Notes under the pieces: model-generated
Database searches by the model: none
What the model was told of the DNA's origin: nothing
What the model saw: the letters and a program-made list of their open reading frames with translations, nothing else
Shown here: positions 12,881-25,457 of the stretch, piece by piece
How positions within the stretch are numbered: position 1 is the first letter of the stretch
Layout: every line of letters starts with the position of its first letter
From: Montifringilla adamsi
Lineage: Eukaryota > Chordata > Aves > Passeriformes > Passeridae
Direction of reading: 5' to 3'
NCBI GenBank assembly: GCA_017590115.1
Contig: JAGGNK010006559.1
Coordinates: 7,863,784 to 7,927,783, forward strand
DNA: 64,000 nt
Program-made: the position numbers and the translations under genes

Positions 12881-14769
12881 AGAATATATGGACAAGAGTC
12901 TGCCTGCAAAATATTTTTTCCACTCTACCTGGCATTTGTGTGGCTGATGTACTATTTCTGCTCTGCTCTGTGGGCCTCTTGTAAGCATCCAGAGAAGAGC
13001 AGAATGAATGGCCAGAGGTCTAGACAACATGACCCTTGGGAACTGCAAAAAGGGTCATTTTTCAGGCTGGAGCAGTAACTCTCAAACTTTCTGAGGGTCT
13101 TTTCCCTTGGTTCCCAGAAGCAGCGCAGATTTGTGTCAGGGCATGTCTGATGCGCTGAGCTGCATGACAAGATGTGGCTGTGACACAGCACTGCTTTGGT
13201 GTGACGGTCAAAAGGACCTTCTCGCTTGCACACGAAGTTCTGCACCTTCTGCACTGGCCATTCCCATGTGCCATGCCAGTGCTGGGATAACAGCGGTGGC
13301 AATTCTGGACAGCCAAGGTCTGTTTTTAAAATCAGCCACTTTCTTCACTAGTGTGTGTTTTGAGTGCTTGTTTAGGAGAACAGTGTGGTTCTGAAGTCTG
13401 GCCTCCATCACTGGGGAGTGTGTGGCACAGAGACATCCAGGATGATCAAAAGATAATGGGAACACTGTGGGATGGATTAGGAATCAGTGTATGAAGCCTC
13501 CTGACCTTGCAAGGTCAGCCTAGGTTCATCAGGATTTTATTAACTCCATCTCAGCACAAGCTCTGTCAGACCTGGGCTGACTCAGAGGCATTCTTGCCCT
13601 GTGACCCTCAGCAGTGCTGGAGGGATTATTAGTTCTGGCACTATGGAAACCAGAATAAATAGTAAGAGGTTGCTCTGCGCAGTGGGCTGCTGTCCTTCAA
13701 TCTAGCACTGACTTTCCCTGTCATCTCCTGATCTCATTCTGTCATAGCTGCATATCTTCTCCCTCACACCTTTCCCTGTGAAAGTGATGGCACCCTCACA
13801 TCTTTCCATAATCCCTTGCAGCCTTATGTTGAAAGTCATTGTCACCGAAGCTTGACCTTGGGCCATATCCAGAGACACCAGGTCACTCCCAAGGAGCAGC
13901 TCCTCAGCTTGGCTGGCACTCCCACAGGCCCTGCTGTAGCAGAGAAAGAGAATTAATGTGTTAGAAGATTGTCATGCTCATAGAAACATAACTTGGTGGA
14001 GCTTCTCCAGTGTCCCCACTTCTGTGCTGTATTTCCTAGCACACAGGACTTATGCTGCATTTCTTCCTGTGTTTCATGCTGTCCCAACCTCTCTTTGCCT
14101 CTTCTCCCATTAGTGCCAGCATCCCCTCTCTCTGTATTGAGGCTCCTTCATCCCTCCCCATTTGTACATTTGGTTTCACTTCCAAATTCCCTGCTCTTCT
14201 GGTAATCTTCCTGCTTTTCACTGCTTTCCTTCACCTTTGTTTCCAGACTTTTCCCACTTCCAGACAACTAAGTGCAACCTATTTCCAGGTTCTGTAAGAG
14301 CCTCTCTCCCTTTCTTCTAGACTCAACCCTTCCTCTCTTCATCTGCCCTTCTCTGGGGTGAGTACCTTTCCCCATTTCACATTTCTTCCACAGTGGTTTC
14401 TGCTGGTTTGTGTGGTACCTTTCTTTGCAGGAAGACAATCTCAGAGGCTGTCATCCAGTTTGGCTTCTCTCCCTGCATCCTGTTTTGCTTAACTGCCTGT
14501 GTTTTGGGTGGAGACGTCTTTGGTACAGGGGTGGCAGTGCCAGAATAGGGAGGCTCCTTGAGGGGACTACTTGGGAGACCAGATAAATTGCTCCAGCAGG
14601 TTGCTTATGACCTAATTGGCCATTATGCACTTAGGGAATGGGAGAGTGAGGGAAGATGCGATAACCATTAAAAAATATATGGAAATTTCATGTAAAGAGT
14701 AAAGTAATAGAAACTGTTTTCCATTTCTGCTGGGGATAGAGCACAAAGTAACAGTCAGGTTTACTGTAG

Positions 14770-14985
14770 TGGAGAGTTTGAGGTTAGACATTAGGAAAAT
14801 CTTTCTAATGGTAAGGATAGTTAAGGACTGCAGCCGATTGCCTAGGGAGGTTGCAAAGCCTCTGTCACTGAAGGTTTTTAAGAACAAGTTAGACAAATAT
14901 CTGTCAGGAATGGTTTATGTATGGTTGATTTTGCCCTGGGGCAGTGGAATGGACTTCATGAGAGCACTTCCAGCCTTACTTTTCT
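14770..14985 (+). mobile_element. Ancient CR1 LINE 3'-end fragment
   Basis: Carries the ordered landmarks gaggttagacattaggaaaa, aaggatagttaaggactg, attgcctagggaggttgc, cactgaaggtttttaagaac and tctgtcaggaatggtttatg, followed by a degraded cttccagcctta end. These match the 3' portion of older CR1 subfamilies shared by birds, crocodiles and turtles. Sense orientation on +. It may belong to the same old insertion class as the fragment at 12.4-12.9 kb, but the two are separated by almost 2 kb of unrelated sequence. Confidence 0.72.
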
Positions 14986-17900
14986 GTAAAAATGATGCTC
15001 TTATTGCTGGTTCCCTGGGTAATAAATGTACATTTTTAAAGTTAGCAACCCACCTGTACTGCTCTATCATCTCAGTGTTTAAGTAGGTTCTGTTGAGGTC
15101 TTGGAATAATTGATAAAAAATAGATTAGGAGTCGTGGGTGTTTAAAGTATTAACTCTCCTTTTGCTGGAAAATTACTCCATTGCTTTCCTTATAGCTTCG
15201 CCTTGTTTAGATGTCTTATTTTTGGGGGTGTGACATGTTTCTGTGTCTGTGCAACTTGTATAGACATATTTTAATGTTACAGAAATGCTGCATCCATTCT
15301 TCCATTTCACAGTATACAAGTATTTTAAGAAACACTTTTGCTACTCTTAGATAGTAAGCATATTTAAAAGGTAATTTTAAAGAATACCAAAAATAGGGCA
15401 AAGCCAAATCAACAATCCCCTGAGGTTGTTTTCTTTATTGTGAGCAAAACTGATCTGTAACTGGTATATCTGCTGCTGAAGATAGCCTTCTTCCTCAGAA
15501 TTATAATTAAGGCTCAATGTAAAATAGAAAAACAGGTTTGAAATGTCTTATATTAAGTATATAGTGTAATTAATATTGAAAACAGTTGAAAATTAATTTA
15601 TACATTAATACAGATCTCCCACATTGCTGCTGTCATTATTTGCATGATTTTCAAGTACAGATAAACATTTCATTTAAAAAATCAGCTTGAATATGTAGCA
15701 GAGAATTCTCACCCCTCTCTGTTCCAGTTTTGTTTTCATCTGCTTCATGAAACTGGTCTGGCCTTTCTAAAATGTCTGCAATTCTCTTAACAATTGCATT
15801 CTTATTTTATGAATTTTCAAGGTTACTGTGTTGCTCAGAGACAACTCTGACTGTCTCTTAGTTCTTGTGAGTAACAGATTGCTTTTTTGCAATGCCCTTT
15901 ACTCAGCACACAGATAGTAACAGATCATATTCCATTGTATTCCTTAGGTATTTTATTTAGGGTAAGCAATTTTTGGAGTACAAATAGTGTTCTCAGCAAA
16001 AGTACATGAAGAAGATATAACCATGGTCTCTAAGAGTTAGCCATCTAAATATGTTACATTCAGTAGCATTCAGCAGTACTTTAAGTATAATATTGCATTG
16101 TTTGGAAGTCTCCTCTTCAGGGTTAAAAACTTTATTAGAATTACAGAAAAGTGTGAAACTGTGAAAATGAATTTGAGAGCACTTTTGGCACCTGAGAGTG
16201 AAGCTTTCGGTCACAACATAATTCTTCCGTTGTCCTCATGATCAGTGAATAGAACAAGAAAGCTTTCTGCTTTAGGTTTTCCTTCAAGCCTAGAAGGCTG
16301 GATTTTAAGTTTTGATCCCAAACTTTATGTAGGTGAAATACTGTGTTTTCTTCTTTATTTCCTTGCACCTCAAGAAAATTCTCCTCAAAATGTCTGGATG
16401 GAGAACTGCTTAATCTCCAACTGGCCAGGTGCTACCTTTGCTTCTTGAACTGTGGCAGTCCTTATGGAAACAGAGGGACATGTCACACAGGCCAAGGATT
16501 TCACATTTTAAAGGCTTCTCCTTTCAAATTTATATTTAATTGGGGTGCAAGACCTCCTTCCTTGTTTGCTTGTTTGAGTGAAGTACTACATCCTTTTTCA
16601 CTTGCTAAGGGGGACAGTTAGGGTGGCAGTCACTACCAGAAGGAGGCCTTGCCATGGGAAGCCACCTGGAGCTCAATGAATAGCAGTCAATAAAGGCAGA
16701 AAAGAAGCCAATGAGACTCCGGAGGAAGTGCAGTGGTGTGACGCCCTGTGAAGCAACTTGAGGGTCCCTGGACTTGGAAAAGGATTCTCCATGGAGCTGG
16801 AATAGCAGACTACTGCATGATATAACACCATTCATATCAAGCAACATCTTACTTATTCTGATATGGGATATTAAAAAAATTATTTAAAATTAAATTTTCA
16901 TTCATTTTTTGTTCAATTTAAATTCCATTTAGATGTCCTTTAGTTTTTAGTCTAGGTGTAGTTTTGGATACATGTGTGTGGGCTGCTTGTTCTGACAATC
17001 CAGAGCCAAATGAAAAGCAGTGGTTTGGGCACACCAGAGCAAAAGAAGGTTCAAATTGAGAGAAATATCTTGGCCAATGCTATTACTAAAATTATTTTAT
17101 GGAGTAGTGTGTTGCTGGAAATGGCAAACTTCTTCCCAAAGTGGGAGGAAATGCTCCAGCATGTTCAGGGAGGAAGTTAAGCCTGGATCCTCACCTTTGA
17201 TAACTATTTTTAGCAGATGATATTCAGCTGTAGCATTGCCATTTGCAAAGCTGATGGTTCTTTGGAAATGCCCATCTGCCATTTATCATTTCTTAATAGT
17301 ACATGTCACAGTGCCTTCGTGTGGTACAACTTAGTCAGCCAAATGGCCAATTCCAGACTGAATATGACAATAAATTTAGCTGTAAATATGCTATGTTTCA
17401 GTGCTTAATCATAATAAAAAGGCAGACTTTTTCCACATGTCTTCCCTCAAGTAAAACTCAGAAAATAAAAAGTGGTGGAAAATCGATTGTTAAATTGGCA
17501 ATGTATGCTCTCTGTTAATTCTTTCTAATTAATTAAGTGGGCTGCTTTTGGAGTATTTTTTATTTTTAGGGGAAAAGAGGCAGTCTGGTTCTGCCCATGG
17601 ATGGCTGAGTGTATTTTTACTGCTGAAAAGGCCTTTTACCTTTTGCTGCTGGTGGTCTCCAGCAGTGGGAGCGGGGCTGCCTCCTTGTCTTGGAGCACCA
17701 GTGTGAGGCAGGCTGGAAATGCATTTTGTTACAGACTTAAAAGTGCTAAAAGAGGAAGCCTACGCCCCGAAACAGTGCAAAGGTACAGAAGCACTTGACT
17801 GTGCTGTGTTGGAAGCTGAAGAGATACAGTGGCTAATTGGAAACAAAAATGTTGTTAGAAAAAACCAAATTTTATTCATGTAAAAATGATAATATGGGAT

Positions 17901-18356
17901 ATTCCCAGGCACTTGTCTTGAGGTGAGGTGAAGTTTTGGTCTAATGTTTTGCTGTTTGGTTTTTCTGTAATGTCAAGCAGGCCAATTTGACTTGATATTC
18001 TCTCAGTTTTCTTTTACCACCAAAAAAAAAATAGTATGGATTAGTGTTATGTTTCTTTGCTTTGTGCTGTAGTAATGCCTTTACAAATCAGGGATTGCAG
18101 TCTGGATAAACAGAGAAGTGAAGGTTGACATTGCAGGATCAGTGTGGTGGAAAAGCCTAAAAGTTACTGAGGAGAAGGTAATATATAGATAACAAGATTA
18201 AATGCTGCATTCACTTCTCTGATGTTTACAACCTTTTGCTTTTTTAGCAAAAGAAGCCAGGACTCATGGGTATTAACTTCTTGCTAGGCCTTTTGTTGTT
18301 GCTGTTGGTTTGGGTTTTATGGGTAGGCACAGTCCTTGCTCTGAGCCTTTCTATGA

Positions 18357-18502
18357 ACGCGCGTGTTCCGGTGCCGGTGTCGGCTGCACCTCTCATCCTG
18401 GGGCTTGGCTTTCTTAGCAGAAGCACTTCATTAGCGAGCAGCACGGATCCACCCGGGCGTGCACCCCACGCTGTGCCTCTCCCAGGTTTTCTCCCTGCGG
18501 GC
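18357..18502. other. Small CpG-rich patch inside the intron
   Basis: About a dozen CpG dinucleotides lie within roughly 150 bp (acgcgcg, ttccgg, gccggtgtcgg, acccgggcgtg, ctgcgggc), against an almost CpG-free background. By eye the CpG observed/expected ratio is well above the flanks. It could be a small unmethylated regulatory element or minor promoter, or a GC-rich insertion. A + strand open frame (18266-18532) crosses it; see findings. Confidence 0.5.
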
Positions 18503-19899
18503 TGCCCAACCTCTGCTCCAAAACCTTTCTAGAGGGATACTCACACCCTTTTTAATTTCTACTCAGCCCTCGGCAACAGTGAATAACCAAAATGTTCAGT
18601 TTCTAGTAAGATCATTACTTGCTAATATGGTGTAGCCTTCAAGGCCTTCCAGTCTCTTATAAACACCCAAAGAGACTCTTTTCCCTGTGAAAATACAACA
18701 CCATGATGTAGCTGTAATAACAAAGCTGCTTTCTGTGACCCATCATTTCCAAGGCAGTGCTTGTGCTGATTTCTCAACCAAGGGGTCTTCAAGCAGGAGG
18801 GCTTTGACAGTATCTGGAGCCCAGGGACTTGGAGGTTGATAGCAAACCAAAATTCCTCTGTCTCATAGTTGAATCCTTTCTACTGTAATTTATTATGATC
18901 ATGACACTATCATTTGCCTATGAAACTTATCCAGTAGTTTGGCCTGCTGAATCCCTAAACTTTGAAAGTCATGAAGATGAGTTTCCCAGGGGTTTAAGCA
19001 GATCTATTGGTACGTGGATGGCAAGTTGGGACGCTCTCCCTGTTCTTCAGATCCACAGGTTCTGTCTCCATGCTCTCTCTCATGTCAGGATTAACAAACA
19101 GTTAGCAATGGAGAACAGACTGAGCACTATATATTTTATATATACTTCAGGATATACTTTCATATACTGTAGGGTTTGATTTTTTTTCTTCAAAATTTCT
19201 GTTCTTAGCTTTCTCACTTCCTTCACAAGAAAGTCACTCCCTTTTGATTTAAGAGCAAGAGTAGAGGAAGCTTTGTTTGAATTTTGAGAAGTTAACAATG
19301 AAGAGTTTTCATTATGAAAATGCCCAAGAAGAATCCTACTCTGCAGCCAGGATCTAAGCAGCACCTTCAATCCATGCCTCTGAGGATAAATTTGTCTCTG
19401 TTGTTAGTGGGTAAAATAACTTTGTTCAATGCCATTTGATGGCTGACAGTGCTGGATGCCTGTGTTGTAGGTGTACGTATGCTGAGGTGGTGGTAGGTAG
19501 ACTCAGGACAAGGTAATGGCTTCAGAAAAGCCTGGAAGACTGGCTTGTGTATGAATTGTTTAAGAATTGTCTGTTTCTCCTGGAGGCTCAGACTATACAA
19601 ACCAGTAATTTATACTGGCTGAAGATGGATTCACAGCCTGGCTGTGCACTCAGTCAGTCCTTGATTTAAACGAAAAAATTGGAATTTGGGCATTAGTCTC
19701 CATTTTTCCTCTTTCTGATCTTTATTATTCTTGATTTGTTTATCTCAAAAGAAATACTTTCAGGATAATATCTGCTTACAGTTGCTCAGAGCGAGAATTT
19801 GAAGAGACACATGACCTGCCACAACAATGCTAAAGTTCAGAAAAGCTTCACTGTTCTTAACTCAGGAAGTAGGTGACATCTGTAAACTGAAGATACTTC

Positions 19900-19918
19900 T
19901 TTTTTTTTTTTTTTTTTT
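19900..19918. repeat. T19 homopolymer
   Basis: Uninterrupted run of 19 T. No polyadenylation signal was noted immediately next to it, so a retrocopy tail is not claimed. Confidence 0.85.
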
Positions 19919-21803
19919 CTGTAGCAATCATAACCTTTGTGCCCAAACCACTGCTGTTTATATAAATTGTTGGACAGTTTCTGCGTAATAAAAGAAATAG
20001 GGACAAGCCCAAACAAGAAAGGCAACAAGTATGGTTCTTGAAGATGTTTTTATTCAGTGGCTTCTCTAGTGTATGCATGGAGAAAATGCCACAGCATTGA
20101 CTTAGTGGCTTTTGTATAATCTTTCAAGTATGTCACTGCTTTAAAACCGTGTCATTCTACTTTTTGAGATAAACAAGATAATGTTCTCTCAGGCATGACT
20201 CCTGCTTGTAGTGATCAGTGTTTCACCAAAAAACCTTCAGCTGAGGTGAGGACTCTGCTGTGCCAAAACAGTGAAGGACAGCTCTTTTTAAAACCTCAGC
20301 ATCTAAAAAGAACAAGATAGAAGCAGAAAGAAAAAGTATTGCTGTCCAATGTTTGCAGACGGGCACCTGAGACACTGATGCAGTATTGATGTGAGCTGTG
20401 TCGGGAGCTTAGCACACCTGAGGACGAAAGCTACAGCCTCTGAATTTATACCCAGTATGAAGGGTGAGGTTATAACAGAAAGTACTAATGTATCTAATGC
20501 ACCGTTTTCTCATATTTTCTCTGTTGTATTTTTGTACTTTTTACCTGCTGCCATGAGGATTAGAATGTAAGCTGAAAAGATTTCTTGTGGAAACTGCAGG
20601 CTTGTTTTATGCCAGCAGTGCTGGAAAGAAGTTCTTTGAAGAAGAATTACAGCTACACATAAAATATGTAACACAAACAACCCTTCTCATCTGCAAGTAT
20701 TAATTCTGCTTTGGGAAGAAGAGGGTGCTGCGACACCAGACTGCTCGAAGTATACGGGGTATTACTAAAAGGCTTAAAAAAACTCTGTCATTGGGTCACC
20801 AACTACAGAGTAGGGTTATTGAAATTTACGAGAACAAAATTTAGTGAGATGAATAGAAATAAAGCTGTCCATATTAGAGTCCCTTCTTTTTCAAAGGTCT
20901 TTAAATGCAAAATATCATTTCATTAATGTAATTCAGGCAGGCTCATTGGTTTGTTGCTCTATACACATATGGATCAGACTTCATGTGGTATCTTAAGACA
21001 TAATTTGAAGAGCCTCAGAAAGTCCTGGGTTTTATGTGACTTGCTTTATCTGAAGGACAAAAAGGCAAGCTTTGTGGAAATATTCTATTTCATACTACAA
21101 CTACTGGTCTGTTTGAAAGGCAAACAAACAAGATGCCAAACCCCACAAGTATTCAGGCATATGAGCTCTTCATCTCCAGGAAATCTCTTAATAAGCATTC
21201 AAGATTCTTCAGTTTTCTAAGAGACATCTTCTGCTACATAAACAAAACAGCATTAAAACCAGAAATGGACAAGCAACAAGGAGAAAATTCTCATGCAAGT
21301 AAACTCAGCTGTTGCCATATTAGCATTTTGCTTTCAATTAGTATTGTGATTGTGAACAAAATCCCCCAGTTGTCCCCATTCATGGCACTGTGGTTCAGCC
21401 CACAAGACACCTTTGTTGTTACCAGAGTAGACGGTGGCCTCCTGCTAACAGGAGGTTAGAGAAAGTGAAATTGCTTTTTTCCAGCTGTTCAGTACCTTAT
21501 GAAGAGGCATTGGAGTGCTGGATATGTTAATGCGAGATAGAAGGAAAGAGTGAGACCTAGGGACAATATCTAAAACTGAACTGGACTTAGGGAGTTCCAT
21601 CCTGAAAGAAATATGTGCTTGAGCCTGCCACCTGGATATAGTGCTTTTGGAGAGGCAGAAGAACATCAAAGCCTGACTTGGGATGGTTGCACAAGTAAAG
21701 CTGAAGATAAAATTAGATGTGCATATAGTGGTTAAGGTGATTCTTTTAACAGTGATTGCTGTCATTTCAACCGCACTGAAGTTCTGCCAACACTGCATCA
21801 GAA

Positions 21804-21853
21804 AAATACTTGTACAGGGAACAAACTTAAATACTTGTACAGTGAACAAACTC
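21804..21853. repeat. 25-bp tandem duplication (2 copies)
   Basis: aaatacttgtacagggaaca at 21804 recurs at 21829 with one G to T change, followed in both copies by aact. Period 25. Confidence 0.85.
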
Positions 21854-24800
21854 TAGAAATCTTATCCCTGTAGTGCCAGTCTTGAAACAGTTTCAACTGG
21901 GAAAGAGCTACATTCATTTTGGGGAAGAGTGTCAGAAGTCTAGTGTGCTCATTCTTAGTTTTTATGTTCTTAAATATAGAGCCACAGTCTAAAAGTTAGA
22001 TCAGTGTGAGACTGTGTAGATATTACATGATGCCAAGCAATGAGTTCCCAGATATTTATAAATAAACTCTTGGTGCACTCCCATTTTCCTGTCTCTCATC
22101 TTTACTATTATCCCACACACTTGCCCCAGGCTTTCTGTACTATTTATAGAGATCTTAGTAGTAATTCCCTTTTCCTGAATATTATTCTTGAAGAAAGTAG
22201 ATAAATTATGCAGTATAACGCTGGTTAGGTTACAACTAATAGCTATAGCTGTTAACCTCACACGTTCATTTTACTTTTGTGGTAGTAATGAATCGTTAAA
22301 TTGAGTGCAGCAGTAATTCTTGAGATATAAAAATAGAAATAATTTTACAAAGGCATTCCAAAGTGAATTCTTTCTTTGATTAATATTATGTAATATTGTC
22401 AATATCTCCTGAGTGCTATGAGGTTTCCAAAGTGCAGCTTAAACTGTGAGGGTGATGTGTAGAATATCTGCAGACCCTCATGCCTTTATTGCACTCTAAT
22501 CTTTCAAGACCATTCTTCAGAAACTAGAAATGAAATAAAGAACAACGTAGTCTTTGTGTAAATGGTACAAGAGATCCCATTTTAATAAAACTTGAACAGT
22601 TGTTAAGAACACTTAGTTTTGCTAAATGCATCCACCAGAAGAGACAATATTGACAAATATGTCCATTTAGAAAAGAGTATTTCAAGTTTCATAGTGTTAT
22701 AAAGATTCATATATATAAGGGAAGATGCATTACTGCTCTGGTCCACTGTGGAAATGTATTCTCTCACCACTGTGCAGATGTTCTAACACAGTGAGAATAT
22801 TCTTACCTGCCATTGATACCGTTGTTGGTTAAGAATGACTAAATAGTTTAGTGTGAAGTGAGACAATAACCCTTTCCTCCTTACTTTAAGTTTGTTCTGC
22901 AGCTTGGTTGAAATAATACTAATAAATAGTAATGTTAGGGTTTTTTCTTTCTTATGTAAAGTTTTACAACAAAAGCAGACTCCACAAGACGTTATTTGGG
23001 TTATAACATCACTTAATAGATTTCTGTATTCTCAACAAGTAATAATCAGTTAAATTTAGCTGTCTGAGTTTGTATATTAGAAAGAATTACAGAGAATTCA
23101 AATTGCACCTTAAAATAGCAAGTAGTTTTATATTAAAACAAGAAATTAAAAGAATAAAAATTGAAGGAACAAAGACTAAAATAAAGGTTATTGGAAAAGC
23201 TATGACAGTTGTCATGCTGGAGATAGGACACAACTTTGGTTTTTGGTTCTCAGTAGTAATAACAGTTGCCTTATTTCAGTGTGTTTTCTCTGGGGGAAAA
23301 AAAAGGTGACTGTTTTTTACTTCCTGTGATAGTGTAATTGAAATTTGAAATGGTTACTTTCTTAATGGCAGTGTGTCTTCTCCTGGCTGACTGTTGTAGG
23401 TGTCATGAAGAGTAAATTGCATATGGATTTAGAGTTTAGATATTGATATTAGCAGGTGTGTGGCTGCATAGTGTGTCAAATGAAATGTTCATTCTTAGAT
23501 TTATTATGCTGGACTTTGTTGTTAGATATCTGGAGTTTCAGTTTCATTGTAATGACTTAGGCTGACTTTGGAAGACATTGCAAGTCTGATGATCTCATGG
23601 GTATTCTTGTTACTGAGAAGAGCTGTTCCATTTGCTGTGAAATATATCATGTGGAGCTATACATCCCTATATCAGTACTTTCTACAAGGCATAAATTATA
23701 GGAGGTGGTAGTTTCTTTTATTAGACCATCTGATTTAGTTGGAGAAAATAGACAATCTGAGTGCATTGCAACTCCTTCTTCAGGTCTTTAAGAAAGATCC
23801 TGAATGACAGGTCTGCAAGTTCCAAACATGGGCTGTTTTTTCCACTTGTATCTGTTGATCAATTAAAAGATAACCTGTCTTTTTATAAAGCTTACCTTGG
23901 TTAAACGGCCATGTCTACAATAAACCACAGCTTGGTAATTTCAGCATTTGCCATTCAGGACACATATCCTTATTTTCTTTGAAGTGCCTGCATTAAAGTT
24001 ACTTTCAGCCATTTTGCTTTGTTCTCCCTTCACATTTTCTCACTCTGAGTATAGCCAGAAGGGCTGACTCTTTTTACCTAAGCTCAAATCAAGGTGTGCT
24101 AAAAGCCCGATAAAGCAGTTGAGCCTGTGATTTGACTTTCAGTTTTTTATGTCGTTCCCATCCCTCAGACTTCACTACAGACCTTATTGGTAGCCAAAGT
24201 ATTTCTTTTGTGGCCTGTCATATGTGATGCAAGCAGTCTATTTAAAGCTTGGTTTCATGCTCTTCAGTCAAATCACCTTCAGCTTTGTGTCCTTGAGAGG
24301 GGAATTTTCCTAGAGCAGGTTAGTCACTTTCTTCTTTGTAGCATTTGCAGTTTTCTGTCAGTTTGGATGTTCCTCCTACTTTCTGATCCCTGGCTCCTCT
24401 CAGAGCTCTGCCTACATTCCACTTGTACATTCCTTTGCCTCAGGAAGATTTTTTGGGACCAATGGAAGGGCACACAAGGAATTCAGTACATGGACCAGAA
24501 GTTCCCTGGCAGATGCCCTGTGCGTGTGCCTCATTTCTCACCTCTTCCTGGTGATTGTTCCAAAGAAGAAGAGCCTTTGGATAAGACTCACCATCTCCTC
24601 TCAGGGGTTGTGGTCCAGCAGGTAGCTTGGGAGCCTGACTGTGTGTGTTTTTCCCTCTTCTTCATGGAGAGGGAGCAGCAGTCAAACAGGGGGCTCTGCT
24701 GGAAGCCATCACAACCCTCTTGTTCCAGCTTACAGACAGAGATACTGACTTCTGCTGGCTTCAGTGGTCTTGCCAAGACCTGACCAAGCCGTCTGTAGCA

Positions 24801-25393
24801 GTTTCTGTGCATGGGCTATGCTGAGGAGTAAGTGATTGAAAGATCCCTTCTAGCAGGGCACGGACTGGTGGGTGTGTGTGTGTTGAGTTACAGCACATTT
24901 TGAGGAAGAGCAAAATTTTTATCTTTTTTAAAGAGCACTGTTTCCCGTTCTCTAGGAGAGATGATCATGTAGGAGCCTTCCTAAAAAATCGGGATTTGTA
25001 AGCTTTAGGTAGAAGCTTTCTGCCATCAGACTTTCTAAAGGGGCTGTGCTAATGCCATCTAACACTTTCTCTTGTGCAGCAGCAAGGTATGCAAGTATTT
25101 GTGATTCAAATGTGTGTAAAGTGATGAAAACTTAGCACCAGGAGGAGCAGAAATGGGTTGTGGTTCTTGAAATCCTAGATTCTGGGCTTTGACATCATGT
25201 GTTACTCTTTAAATGAATTGGTTTTTTTAAGTGTACATGGAGACCTTGCATGAGCCATCATGTAAGACGGTTTTGTTGGTGGTGGCTTTTTGCAGCTACT
25301 TAAGCACCTTTGGCATTTAAAATTTTCTTACTACTGCCCCATAAGATTAAATTTTTCTAAGAAAGGAAGTTTTAATGCTAAAATAGGTGGGGG

Positions 25394-25457
25394 TTTTTTT
25401 GTGTTTTTTTTTTTTTTTGTGTGGGGGTTTGTTTTTTTTTTTTTTGTTTTTTGTTTC
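25394..25457. repeat. T-rich low-complexity tract with GTGTGGGGG spacers
   Basis: Long T runs broken by gtg and gtgtgggggtttg. The pattern g-run plus T-run is duplicated, suggesting slippage. Confidence 0.85.

Noticed and set aside
21445..21849. 134-codon minus-strand frame
   Set aside because: No recognisable domain. It includes the 25-bp tandem duplication at its end. Considered as a possible old retroelement piece, but no landmark supports that.
24187..24783. 198-codon open frame on +
   Set aside because: No domain, motif or compositional signature. Cysteine/serine/leucine-rich translation typical of random pyrimidine-rich DNA, and it lies deep in the LDLRAD4 intron with no splice or promoter support.
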